From: Eudromia elegans | Lineage: Eukaryota; Chordata; Aves; Tinamiformes; Tinamidae | Assembly: GCA_003342815.1 (NCBI GenBank) | Contig: PTEX01000024.1 | Location: forward strand, 4,973,517 to 5,037,516 | DNA: 64,000 bases | Direction: 5' to 3' | Shown: positions 11,996 to 30,259 of the stretch, piece by piece | Layout: the number at the start of each line of letters is the position of its first letter | Position numbering within the stretch: position 1 is the stretch's first letter | Translations under genes and position numbers: made by a program | Notes under the pieces: generated by a model | Seen by the model: the letters and a program-made list of their open reading frames with translations, nothing else | Database searches by the model: none | What the model was told of the DNA's origin: nothing

Positions 11996-13070
11996 GTGAG
12001 CGGAGAGGCACCGGGGAGCAGCCAGTGCCAGGGTAGTGCAGGGGTGGAAGCGGGACAGGCGCCCACCTGATTTGCCAGCTCTTTTTCTCCTTGCAAAATC
12101 ACACGTGGAAGGCCTGCAGTGTTTGTTTATTGCACATGGGTATCTCTGTTATTGCAACGGAGGAGACGACAGGCACGCCGAGCGCATGATGAGCACACGC
12201 TGGGCACCGTGGGGTGGAGAGAGGAGCCCCCGCGACACCGACTCCACGTCACTGCAGAGGGGAGAGGGTACGAGTGGGTTGGGGGCCTGTCTCAAGGTAA
12301 CGGAGCAGCCCCGGCAGTGCCGGGCACGTCCCTGCCCCGTGTCCCTGCCCTGGTCCGGGCTCTCCTGCAGTTTAGGCTCTGCAGAGCCGGTCGTGTTCCA
12401 GCATGTTTCCCTGGGCCGCTGCAGCCCGGCAAAGCGTTGCAGCACCGCCTGGCCGGCTGCGCGCCCCTCGCCCCGGCCGTGCTCCCGCTTTCGCCCGCGG
12501 GATTTGGTTTGCCGGAGGCGGCGCCTGCCTCCCGGCGGAGCAAAGCAAGGATCGATTCCCGTCCCACCCTGCCCGGCTCCCGCCTTGCCGGCGGCCTGGG
12601 AGTCCTGTCAAGCACGTGGATTAATAGCGCTGTTATCAGCCCAGATAGATGGCTGGGGTGAGGAGAAAACACCGCGTCCCGGGCAGCTCGAGCGGGCGCA
12701 TTAATAAAGATGCCACACGTCGGCTCCGACACCCGAGAGCTCCGCTCCACTCCCTGCAACACAATTAGCCCGTGTGCAGCCTGGCGCTCCCGTCTCCGTG
12801 TGCCCAGCGCTCCCGGCTCCGGGTCCGGACAGGCTGGGCATAGTGCGGCCTCTCCGCCGATGCCAAGCGGCTCCAGCTCTGCATCCCGTTCCCTAGCAAC
12901 CTCGCAGGGACCGGCCCCACAGTGAGAGCCGGCCCTGCCGGGCTGCAGAGCCGAGGTGGGAAAGCAACAGGCCCCGGCACGGGAGAAACGGAGCCCCGCA
13001 GCTGGCGGGAGAGCAGCTGGAGGCGCCACACGCTGCAGGGCCGCGCTCGTCTGGCTCCCACGTCCACGTG

Positions 13071-13406
13071 CATCCTCCTGCATCCTCCCACGTCCTCCTG
13101 TATCCTCCTGCATCCTCCTGTATCCTCCTGTGTCCTCCTATGTCCTCCCATATCCTCCCGCATCCTCCCATGTCCTCCCATATCCTCCTGCATCCTCCTG
13201 CATCCTCTCATGTCCCCCTGCATCCTCCCATATCCTCTTGCATCCTCCCGTGTCCTCCCATGTCGTCCCGCATCCTCCCATATCCTCCTGCATCATCCCG
13301 TGTCCCCCTGCGTCCTTCTGCATCCTTCTGCATCCTCTTCCATCCTCCCATGTCCTTCTGCATCCTCCCAAATCCTCCCACGTCCTCTCGCATCCTCCTG
13401 CATCCC
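13071..13406. repeat. 10-bp-period minisatellite (CATCCTCCTG-like)
   Basis: About 33 tandem decamers of the form (C/T)(A/G)TCCTCC(T/C)(G/A), nearly all exactly 10 bp long. Strong strand asymmetry: the plus strand is pyrimidine-rich. Because 10 is not a multiple of 3, each frame cycles through the same peptides and all six frames stay open, so several overlapping open frames here are artefacts. Confidence 0.95.
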
Positions 13407-16400
13407 AGGGTGCCAAGCCGGAGCCCAGCTCTGCCTCCGTCCAGCCCGGGCACAAGGAGCACTGCAGGCCAGTGCTCAGCAGATGCAGGCAGCGCCTAAC
13501 AAAGATATTGGTTCTGGTTCTGCCCACGCTGTAAAATAATGAAAGCTTTTAATTAAAGGCAAGTGGTACAGCCTGCAGCCTCTTGTCTGAGCTCTGCTGG
13601 GAATCGCTTTCCTTCCCAGCCCGCCGTTTAGAGCTGTCTCTCTCATACCTGTCAAAAACTAAATCAGAGCATCTCAAACATGTATATTTAAGGCTGCGGC
13701 GCTCCCACGGCCGGGAGTTCCCCATGATTGGCGTGGAGGAGCCCGGGCGACTGGGGCTGCCGAGGGGAGCGGAGGGCCCGGCCGGCCCCGCTCTGCTCTC
13801 TCTGGCCCCACTCCGCCCACGGCTCCCCCTCTGGAGTGCTGCTTTTCCCCTTCCTCGCACCTTTTCCTTCTAGCGACTAAGCGGGTTAAAATAAATGATG
13901 TGAGTTTGTTTTTTCTTTTCTTTTTTTCCCCCTTTCTTTGCTTACCCAGTTCTGCAAAACTTGAAAGCTTTTCAAAGCGTCTGGATGCTGAGTGGTGCAG
14001 CTGAGGTTTGTGCTTTGCCTTCGCTCCGCAACGGTGCCAATATCAGAGCAAACCTGAAAAACTGCAGCATGGGAAAGAAAACGAGTGGAGAGAGAGCAAA
14101 ACTGGGGGCAAAATCCCCAGACCACTCACTAGGCGTCATGTGGCTGTGGGAAAAGGCAAGACCTAAAAAAACGAAGGAGGAAAATACAACATTTTATATT
14201 TGGGGGTTATTTTTTTCATTGTTTGTTTCTTTTCAATCTGACAAAACAAGCAGCCTGCAACGAGGCACGAAAACGTTTCCCCAGCCCTCTGGGCACTTTG
14301 CAGACCCACAGCTGCACCGTGCCCGGCGCCGCGTGCACACGACGTGGATAAGGCACCGCGGCTGTAAAATACCGAGTCTTTGGACTATAAAGAAACTGTC
14401 TTTCTAAGCTGAAATCTAACTTTGTTTGTGCTGCGGCAGTTCCATCCAAGTCAGCAGGGTTTCCTGGCCGTGAGCGAGGGCCGGGCCTGGCGCGCTCCCT
14501 CTTCAGAGGTTAAAGCGCCGGAGAGAGGACGGATTCGATAAACTCCTATCACTCGATACGTTAATTCGCTTTCACCGATGCAGCATCTTTTATCAAAGAT
14601 TGCATAATGCTGAATAATCACCAGGCCCGTAATGCAGAGCCAGGCAGTTATAATCAAATTTAAAGCCTGCATCAAAGCAGCAGCAGGTGTGGGGCTGGTG
14701 CTCGGTTCTTGCCCTCATATCAACCCAGAAACACTGGGCTTGCTCCCAGTTTATGCAGCATGCCCAGGGGCCAAGTTTGCACCTGCAGCTGGGTTGCAAG
14801 GCTCGGAGGGGACCCTGCACCATGGGGGTCTCAGTGTGCCAGCTCCATGGACGGGCAGCCCCATGGATTTGGGGGCTATGCGGGGGTCCTCGTTGCTGTG
14901 CATGGAGAAGGGCAAGCGCAGCCCCAACTCGGTGTTTCCCATGCAATCAATTCCCCTGCATAAAACCATCGAGCGGGATAGCCTCGTGATCAAGCGGCCA
15001 ACAGAGAAAAGTGCTTAATATTATCCACTCCAGATAACGAGCTGTGTTTGCAGCCCAGGCCCCGGACACACATCATCGCGCGCTAAGCGCCGTGCAATTG
15101 CCTGCACGACGAGTTAAGCAAAGATTAAAAGTGAGGAGGAGCGGGGCGGGCGCGCGGGAGGGCAGGCAGGGTGACACGCAGCGTGGCAGCGCATGGGGAC
15201 GGGACGGGACGGGCGGCCCCGGGCGGCAGGGCAGCAATGAGGGACACGTGGGGAGGAACACAGCGCCCGGGCGCAGGAGATGCAGCCGCCAGCCCAAGCA
15301 TGAGCCTTCACACGGAGTTCAAGAAGGAGCCCAGCGTGGATCTCCAGCCTGAGCGAACTTGCAGCTTGTGAGCAGCAAATTCTGCTTTTCAAAATGATTG
15401 CACATACAACCCATCTGTTTGCTCTTCCCATTCCTCCTCCGTCCTCTCCTTATTCCAGCACACTTTGCAGTTGCTATTGACCCTGTGGGAGCCAAGATGG
15501 ACCACAGTGCCTCTTGCTCTGGTGCAAACCAGACCCCTTGCCCTGCTGAAGCGCTGGCAGCCCTGAAACCTGTAAGCCCAGCCTAGCACACCAGGAGGCA
15601 GGAGAGCAGCTTTGGGAAGCTGCATCCTCCACGTGGAGCGTTTGCAGCCCCCAGCCAAGATTCACATGTTATGGACTCCCCTGCAGCCTGATGCTCCTGT
15701 GCTCAGCCCGAGTGTTGGCCGTGTGGAGGCAGAGGGGGACACAGGGATGTCAGGGAGAGTGATTTGTCACATAACGTTACCTACAGGAGAAGGAGGAGAA
15801 GGCTACAGAAACGCCGGCAATTGCTGTACTTACGGTCTCTTCAGACGGCTACGACCTCAGGTGCGGAGCGGGGCAAGGGCTGGCAGGGCTCCTGGTAGCC
15901 GAACCCGGTGTGGATGCCGTTCCGAGGCGGTGATCGATAGTCTGCTCGGATTCAGCTTGGCACCGGGAAAACAAATGATGGACAGAGCCCCTCCGGTTCC
16001 ACACAGGAGCGGGGCCACGTGAGCCGGGCAGTGCTCGCTCCTCCATAGGGAAAAAAGGTGGGAAAACTGGGCTCCTGGTGAGCTCTGCACGGGCATCCCG
16101 GGCAAGGACTCCAAGCGGGGAGGTGGCCGCGGCACCCGAGTCCCTCCCGCTCCTCGCGCCACTCGTCCCCTTGTGCGGGTGATGTTGGCTCTCCGTGCGA
16201 TGGGCTGCAGCCATCCCGCTGCCCGCCCATGCCAACACATCCTGCAACGCGAGGCGGAGGTGAAAGCGAGGCCAGCTGGGCCGCAAGATGTATCGCTTGG
16301 ATCAGAATTACTTATGCGGTGCTTTATTAACCATAATTGATAGCTGTGCCTGGTGAAATGAGTAATAATCTTGTTTAAAGGATCGCTCCTGAATCACACA

Positions 16401-19400
16401 GTGTTATTGCCAAGGCTGCAAACTTTCCTCCTTGGCCAGCAGGCAAAGTCCTTCCCTGGGGCAAGCGATGCCCAGAAACAAGGGGCACGAATACGACAGG
16501 AGCAGAGGTTTTGGAGAGCTAGGGAAAACCCAGCAGGCAGATCCGTGCCGCCCATGTCCTCCTTGGGACCACCAGGAATGTCGTCTCATGTGCTCGGGAC
16601 ATCTCCCAGGACACAGCACCAGCCCTGGCCTCAGCAACATGGAGAAGGGTTTGGTAAGAAACAGAGGCTCCTGGCGCCACTTCCTGGTGGATCCCCTAGG
16701 TTTTCCTCTCTGCAAGTGCTGCTTGATGGGGAATCATATGAGCTGTCCTCCTCCACACACCTCTCCAGCTCCTCCGTTCCCAGACTCTGCCTTCTGCTTT
16801 TCTGAATGAGGCTCCGCGTTTTCCGTCGTTTTTTCTGGATGGGGAATGCAGGGGTATACATGGAAGGCGGTCCCCCGTGTCGCAGCGGAGCGTGTGTTTC
16901 TGAGCACCCCTCCCGGCCCCAGCCGTCCGGGCTCCCGCGCTCAGCCCCTGGGACCGGCCTGCAGATCGCGACTCAGGGCAGCGAGCTCCCTGCAGCCGGG
17001 CAATAAACAGTCATTAGCGTGAGGGCGAACCCTGTGTTCAGGGCGAGAAGTGGCAGCCACAGCCCGGCCCGCGCGGCAGAGCCATGCGAAGCGCTCCACG
17101 GAAAGACACTCTCTCTGGTAGAGATTTAGAATGCACCCCAACCCTATCATCACAGTTTAGCCTAATTAGCAATCTAATCAGCAGAGCAGTCAAACCCGAC
17201 GGTGCTGCAGAGCCAGGGCCGCCACGAGGCCCTTTGCTGCCCACGTGTGCGGGATGGAGGCTCCTTTCCCCTCTGCAGGAGCTCCTCAACCCCCCACTCC
17301 TCAACCCCCCTTCCCGCTCGCACATGAGGAAATGCACCAAATCCACTCAAATTTGTCATAGCTGTCACCTGCCTCCACTAACTATAAGCTGCCAACAGCA
17401 GCTCTGGCCAAGAGGACTGGGCTGTTGCTGTTACTCCAGCGCTGAGATTTGCAGGGCTTAAGGCACTTTCAGAAACCTGCGCTTGAGCAGCCAGAGCTAT
17501 TTTAGGTGTTCTGCGTATTTGCAGCAAACAGTTTATTGGAAACATTTAGGCCTCTTTCTGTTCATTAGCAGAGTTCAAACATACTTTGTGTTTTTTCTTC
17601 ATATTTGCTCATTACTCGAAATTGCACAGGGAGCCTTTAATGGGGATAGCTCAGCACGGCGGCTGCTGCTCGCTGCTCGACGCCGGGAGCCGGAGCCGAG
17701 GCACGTCCCCGCTCCCGCCCCACACCACCCGCTCCGCAGCACGGAAACACGGCCAGAGCTCAGGATCCTGCCGCCAGCCCCAAAACCTCCCCTTTCTGCA
17801 GGCTCTTGCACGAGCAAACGCCTCCAGATGCAGAGGCGCTTCTGGAGCGCGATTCCAGAGGGTCTGCAAGCAGCAGCACGGCTCCTACTGAGACAAGCAT
17901 CCCGGGGAGCTCCCAGCCACGCTCCTGACCATGGGTGCTCCCAACCGCTGCCAAACTCGTGCGCTTTGACCTGCCACAGCGTTCGGTTACCGCACGGCTG
18001 CCGCACGAGCCCCGGGCGGTGGGCTCTGCTCGAGCTCAGCGCTCCCCCTGCGGTGAGGAAGCATCCCGCTCCATCGGCAGGGCCTGCCTGCATGGATGTG
18101 CGGGTGTTTCCCTGCAGGGAAGGGAGCGGGGACCTCGGCGTGTGCCCGGAGGGGCGCCGAGCCCCGTGGGGCTCGTGTCACACACTGCAGCTCCAAGCAG
18201 AGCCCGGGCGGCCCCGGGCCGCCCGTAACCCACGCGAGGCCTCGGGGCCCGTGCGAGAGCCCCGCTCGGCCCCATCCCTGCAACACGAGCCCGGCCCCAG
18301 GCCCAGCCAGGAACACCGAGCCCGGCCTGGGCACCCTCCTATTTCTACACCCAATTTCTTCTGACAGATTAAGGCCTCTTTTCTCCGAGATGCAGCAGCC
18401 TACTGCTGTGAATTAAGCTAAGGGCAAGTTTTATGATTTTAGAGAGAGATTCGGGAGCGTTGGTATGGGTTTTTTTTGTTTGTTTTTTCCCCTTTTTAAC
18501 CCGAGAGCAAGGAAGGACATCAGCAAAACACCAAGCTGCGAGCCATGCCACTTTCCCCGTGCTGTTATAACTTAGACAGAGCTGAATAAAACCACTGTAC
18601 ATGTTCCTGACAAATTCCCCAGTGGGTTGAGCAAAGGCTGGAGAAATTCCGCCCCAGAAGGTAATTGCTTTTTTTTTTTCTTTCTTTTTCCTCCTCCTTT
18701 TTCTCCTACCTTCTTCGTGCTGCCGGCCAGGCCCCAGAGCACAAGCCCTCCTGGCCAGGTGGAACTGTGGGAGGACCTGTCTCCTATTGACACCCATGAC
18801 CACACGTCACTGCTGCCAACGAACCCTTTGGAGATGTGAGGGAATATCCATGGGGCAGCCAAGGGTGGGATCAGGCAATGGGGCATCCGGGAGCTCCATG
18901 GGCCACCAAGGGTGCTGCAGTCCCAGAGCAAGAGATCCTGGGCATTAAGTGCTCCGAATTCGTGGGATGAATAGGTCGACTGCATTGCATGTTGAGGGGC
19001 AGGTAACGCGAACAAATCTCTGCCCATGGCGACGAGGGCCTGGGGCAACGGTGACGGAAATTGATAGGACCCTCCGGGATTTGCACGGGATGTGTTACAT
19101 GAGAACCTGGATGTGCTCCTGGCTTTGTCCAGGATCAGCACGATTAGGATCTGGATCAATTGTGGGCTTACCAGGGCTAAGGGAGATTAGAACACGGATG
19201 AGCCTCCGTATCGATCGTATCGTTTGTCACTGCGATGGCGGGAGGGAGGCGCCTCGGCGCAGCAGGGCCGGCGGGAGCCGCGGGCGAGCGGAGCGGAGCG
19301 GGGCAGGGCCGGCGCGCACGGGAAGGGCCGCAGGGCACGCGCGGCGCCCCGCGCTCGCAGCCCACCCACCCAACGGGACCCCTGGTGTCCGCTGCGGGGA

Positions 19401-20340
19401 CGCGGCGGCTCCGCTAACCGCGCTCTGCGTTGGGGCGCGCGCAGGGCAGGACGGTGCCCCCTCGCTTTCCTTCCCATCAGGAAGCGGAGCGTAGGATGGG
19501 GAAACCCCCGCGGGCATCTGCCTCCCACCGCCTGCGCCCGCTGCCTCCCACGACAGGGATTTCCGCCGCCTCAGTCTCTCCCATCCCTTTTCCCTCTGCG
19601 GACACAGAGCTCATTGAGCATCCCCCGGCCCAGTCCCCCTCCATGGATACATGGCAGCTACCTCAGTTCCCTCCCCACCATTAACCTGACATAATGTCCT
19701 TCCTGCTGGCAGCTTTCGGGCTCAGCAGGTTTGTCATAAAATTCATTATCAGCGACTGCAATCACAGTCACCTTTATTGGGCTCCGCGTTTGCAATAATT
19801 AGACCAATAAACGCTGATTTATAAAAATGACAAACTGGAATTCCCAGTAAGCAAGAAAAATGCTCCTTTAGTGAGCAGCCGCCCACAGAACAAAACAAAA
19901 CAGAACAAAACAGTAAGATGCAGAAGCCATCACGCTGCAGTTGGAGGCAAAATTAAGGAGGGTCTCCCAGGAATTTCTCCTCGCCCGGGGCAAACCCAGC
20001 GTGCAGACCCCAGAGCAGCATCCAACTTCTGGCAGGGTGGTGACTGCAGCCTCTTAGGCCCTGTCTTGCCTCCCAAAATCCCTGGGATGGTGCTGTGAGA
20101 GCCAGGGAGTGCCAGGGACAGCAGAGTGACAGGGAAGGAAGAGCAAGGTGGCTGCAAGCCACAGGGTTTGAGGCGGATGGGCAGGGCTGGGGAGCTGTGG
20201 GGCAGAGCACGTAACACATGAGGACGTAACACACATTTGCCAACCCAGCGTGTAGCTCCACGGGTTTTCCCATGCAAAAACATGACCTGGAGGGCGTCAC
20301 TGCTCCGTCAGCAGCCCTGGGACTCAGCAAGAGCGCAGCA

Positions 20341-20527
20341 TGCAAGCAGCAAGCATGCACAAGCATGCACAAGCATGCACCAGCGTGCACCAGCGTGCAC
20401 AAGTTGCACAAGCATGCACCAGCGTGCACCAGCGTGCACAAGCGCGCACAAGCATGCACAAGCATGCACCAGCGTGCACAAGTGTGCACAAGCATGCACC
20501 AGCGTGCACCAGCGTGCACAAGTGCGC
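20341..20527. repeat. 10-bp-period minisatellite (AGCATGCACA/AGCGTGCACC)
   Basis: About 18 tandem decamers alternating AGCATGCACA, AGCGTGCACC and close variants, with one short unit near 20401. Units are mostly alternating purine-pyrimidine. Open frames on both strands follow from the period. Confidence 0.95.
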
Positions 20528-23125
20528 AGCACCAGCCGGCCCGGGAGCTCCCAGCGAGGCGCCGCTAGGTGGTAGCACCAGGAGAGGAGAGGCCCCGCTG
20601 CAGGGACCAGCTCCAGCCCCGCGCGCTCCTGCAGCGCTTTTCCCTGCACCGCTCCCGCCGCTCCGGAGCCGCCCAGGAGAAGGGTCCCGGCTCGCGCGCA
20701 CGTCCCTGCGGGGCCGGGCTCCTTCGCCGCCCCACTTGGATCCTAACGGCCCCGCCAGCCTCACAGCACTTCCAACACACGGTGTGCGGTGCAAAGTGCA
20801 GCTCCCGGTGATGTCCAGCATTCCCGGGGGAATGGCCCTGCACCCGGAGCAGCGCCTCGGGACAGGGACAAGGGCTTGGTCTCTGCATTACAGCTATTCC
20901 AAAAGGAACAAACCGAAGAACCGCTGGGCACGGACGCCCTGGCTGCTCCCCTAAAGGCTCCTATCACTGACGCGGAGGCGGGTGCCATTCCCAAGGGCTC
21001 CTTCCCAGGGGAATTCTCGGCTCACGTGCCTTCCCGCAAGCGGCCCGTGCCCCATAAGCCCTACACAGCTACGAGCTACCTCTATTTCCCACTTTTGTCC
21101 TCCTGCCGATGGATAGACCCGTGCGTAGCCCCCACAACGGAGTAAATCCCCGGCAGTGCCGACGTGTGGGACGGACGCAGCCAGGAGAGCGGGCCGAGGG
21201 CCGCGGGCGCCGTGCTGATTTACTCACTGCTGCAGAACTGCCCCGTTAATGCACGCTCCGCATTAATATTACGGCTCGTTTTTAACTTTACTGTATCCAT
21301 CGTTCCGGTTTAGTGCCGCTCAGAGAGGCCGCCGCTGACCTTAATGGGTTTTTCATTATCCTAAAGAGCGGCGCATGAATCACGAGCCGCCTGTTCTGCC
21401 GGTGGTACCGGCCCCGTCGCCCATGGAGCCGCTCGCTGCCCCCGGGACCCTCCTGCCATTGCACCAGTTCTATGCAGCTACCTTATGGATACGGCAAAAT
21501 TTCCAAGGAAAATTGGAGCGAGAAGCACAGGAAAAACACATCAAAACCCTGGGGGATGCACCGCTCTAAGCCCACAAGCCTCTTATTGTCCTGCACGGAA
21601 ATCAAAAGCCTTTTAATCATTCGCACTGTTCTTCTGGGTATCAATTAGTCACGCGTTATTTCGGGATCGCTTTTCTCCCTCCGTCCTCATCAGATTAAAT
21701 TCTCCCCCGTCATAGTGGCTCGTGCTCATTAGTGGCAAGGAGAATTAGCGACTCTTCCCCCATCGCTGGCACAGACAGGAGCTTTCCAGCAGAAAAAAAA
21801 AAAAAGGCTTTTTGGCCAAAAACCCAATTTGCTCTTTTTTTCTATGGCAAGTCCAGCTGAGGATGGGAAGGGTCCCCCTGCAGCAGCTACGGCCCTCGCC
21901 GCTCTCCCCAGCACTGCCCTCCTGCTCGCGCACAGACACCTTGCCAAGGGCTCGTGATATTTATTGAGCTTTATTAACTTCCAACCCCGGGAGTTTCTCA
22001 CCTCCAAGAGCTAATTCAGCCGCCGGGCTCCTGCCAGAGTCCCAGGGATTGCCATTAAGCAGCCTGACATTTACCTTACAACCGTAATAAAATAATAATA
22101 AAATAATAAAGCCCAATTTGGTGTACGAGCGGTATTTGCAGCCGTTGCTGTCGGTGGCACGGGGATATTGCGATTATCACTGCAATGTTGATCAATTATG
22201 GCTGTTTAACAGCTCGGCCACAATTCCTTCCCGAGACCGTAAGTGTCTGCCGGGAGAGCTGCTCCCGAGTTTTCCTTTGAAACGACAGGAAAAGAAAATG
22301 TTTTCAGCCCCAAAGCAGTCGGTTCAGGTTTCAGTGACTGACAAAAGCTTTGGAGACAACGGTTTCCGGCCAAGAGAAAAATGCAGAGATCTAAACACGG
22401 CGGCTGCGCACACTGGCTGCATTTAGAGCCCCAAAATAGTGGCTCTTTTCAAGAGCCTCCTGTGACGGCTTCCCATTAAAAACACATTTTCCTCCCGCAG
22501 ATAACCTGCCGTCACTGGTTTGTCGACGTGCTTCCCTGCTCTCATTGGCCTCCCAGGGGTTTGAAAGAGCCTGTTTTGTGTCCTCGAGGGATCCCTGCGG
22601 AATTAACAGAAGAAAAACCTCTCTCCGGAGCTGCAAAGCTGGATGCATGGGGAGAAGAGCGGGTGCTCACAGGGAGCGGAGCAGGGCTGGGCACAGACAG
22701 GCAGGGTTGTCCTCACTGCAGCCACCAGCGACGTCCCACCAGCCCGGCCACGGCCACCGGGGCTGCTGCAGCCCGGACCCTTCGTGGTGATTTCATCCTG
22801 GGCAAAGGCCTGCGTGGGTTTGGGGGGTGCTTTTGTTTTTCCCCTTTTTTGTGTAACGCAAGTTTAATCAGCGCGGGGTGCGCTCTGGGTTTTTACCAGC
22901 GCCAACAGCCTGGCAAGCCGAGCGGAGCGGCGCGGCGGCCCCAGGGAGCCGCGGGCGGCACGGGGCAGGAGCCTCCGTCGTGTTCCAGCGGGCTCAGCCT
23001 GCACAGGGATTCTCCGCTTTCAGCAAACGGGGATTTCCTGACACAGATCAGAATTAATCAGGAAATTCCTGGGCAGAGTCACTTAGGGGCAAGGCGGAGC
23101 AGGAGCCCCCAGTCCTGCCGAGGCA

Positions 23126-24147
23126 CCCATGCACACACATGCACACGCATGCACATGCATGCACACTTCTGACATGCACACCCAGGCACCTTGCAAGTGT
23201 CCCTACATGTGTGCACAGCACCCATGCACACACACACCCCCCGCATGCCTCTGGCATGAACGAGGTGCCCACACGCATGCTGAGCAAGCGTGCACGCCTC
23301 CAACATGCACAACTGTGCATGCTCTGAGGCTGCACATGCTGTACCCTCCCAACACACACGTGCCACACGCGCTGCCCACACGTGCACTACCCTAGTGTAG
23401 GTGGTGCCATAGAGGATGAACTCTAGCATGCACACACAGATGTACACACGGTGAGCACACGTGCACACCTCCAACAGGCACATACAGACACCGCATGCGT
23501 GTGCACGTCTCCAATGCACACAGGCCACACATGTGTGCACATCTCTAACACACAGAAGCTGCACATGTGTGCATATCTCCAATGCACACACACCACAGCT
23601 CTCCAAAACACACACACCACACATGCATGCACATCTCCAATGCACACATGTCTCACACACATGTACACCTCTGATGCACACACGTCACACACATGCACAT
23701 CTGCAATGCACAAGCATGCACATCTCCAATGCACACACACCATACATATGTACACGTCTTTGATGTACACAGGCTACACACGTGTGCACATCGATGCACA
23801 CACTACACACGTGCACATCTCCTGTGCTCACACACTGCACACACATACGTCTCCAATGCACATGAGTGCACAACTCCAATTCACACGCATGCACGTCTCC
23901 TACATGCACGCACCTCACACACGTGCATATCTCTAATGCACACACAACACACACACGCACATCTCCTATGCACACACACGGCACAGGCATGCATGTCTCG
24001 CTGCACACACACTGCACACAAGTGCATATCTCTAATGCACACACTACACACATATGCACATCTATGCACTCATACGGCACAGGCGTGCATGTCTCCGCTG
24101 CACACACGCCGCACACACGCACACGTCTCTGCCGCACACACGTGCAG
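23126..24147. repeat. CA-rich complex minisatellite upstream of TNMD
   Basis: About 1 kb of degenerate CACA/TGCACA tracts punctuated by a recurring 'CATCTCCAATGCACACA' module spaced roughly 25-40 bp apart. The plus strand is strongly C+A biased. The array stops about 200 bp before the TNMD start codon. It keeps long frames open on both strands, including one in frame with TNMD, none of which looks like protein. Confidence 0.93.
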
Positions 24148-24349
24148 CAGCCGCGGGCGCGCTCCTCGCGGAGCCCCGCAGGCCCCCAGGCCGCTCGCGG
24201 GGCCGGCGCAGCGCGGCGCATCGGCGGCTCCCCGGCGGGGCTGGCAGCCGCGCGGCCGCGCCGAGCCAGGCACAGCCCTCTCCCCGCTGGCTCCTGCATC
24301 CGGCGCCGGCCCCGCGGCAGCAGCTCCGGCCCCGCGAGCAGGGGACGCG
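24148..24349 (+). promoter_or_regulatory. Probable TNMD promoter and 5' UTR
   Basis: The 200 bp between the CA-rich minisatellite and the TNMD ATG is CpG-dense (blocks such as GCGCGGCGCATCGG). No clear TATA box was seen. Position alone suggests core promoter and 5' UTR. Confidence 0.45.
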
Positions 24350-30092
<5,743 letters not shown>

Positions 30093-30235
30093 CGTCCCAC
30101 GGCGCCCGCCGGCCCTGCATGTCCCCGGGAGCAACAGAGAACGTGCCTCGTCACCCGTGGGTGTGCACGGCCTCGGGACACGGGGACAGCTGTGCTTGAC
30201 CCCATGGGCGTCGCGCTGAGTGCCCGGAGGCTACC

Positions 30236-30241
30236 AATAAA
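30236..30241 (+). terminator. TNMD polyadenylation signal AATAAA
   Basis: Canonical hexamer 144 bp after the TNMD stop codon, followed by a GT-rich stretch (ATGTCTTGTATGAG). It implies a short 3' UTR of roughly 160 bp. Confidence 0.8.
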
Positions 30242-30259
30242 TGTCTTGTATGAGCGATG

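Larger units (their letters stand above)
11996..23125. other. Gene-free interval between PCDH19 and TNMD
   Basis: No protein-coding exon recognised in about 11 kb between the divergent PCDH19 and TNMD genes. GC-rich sequence alternates with AT-rich islands containing TAAT/ATTA cores, for example near 12620-12720, 13520-13700, 14370-14680, 16290-16390, 17070-17200, 17480-17650, 19690-19870, 21220-21370, 21570-21760 and 22060-22250. These could be conserved regulatory elements, but conservation cannot be judged from one sequence. Two 10-bp-period arrays within it are listed separately. The longest open frames fall in the arrays or in GC-rich DNA and look non-coding. Confidence 0.6.

Noticed and set aside
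12922-13539. Several overlapping open frames of 80-205 codons on both strands.
   Set aside because: They are created by the 10-bp-period array. All frames give the same cyclic SSCILLHPP or GGCRRMQED-type peptides.
18572-19159. A minus-strand frame of 195 codons (MIQILIVLILDKAR...) in the PCDH19-TNMD interval.
   Set aside because: No recognisable domain, no homologue recalled and no splice context. It may be an unrecognised old repeat, but I cannot support a call.
13071-24147. Tandem arrays considered as CRISPR arrays.
   Set aside because: Units are contiguous without unique spacers, and the context is a vertebrate genome.
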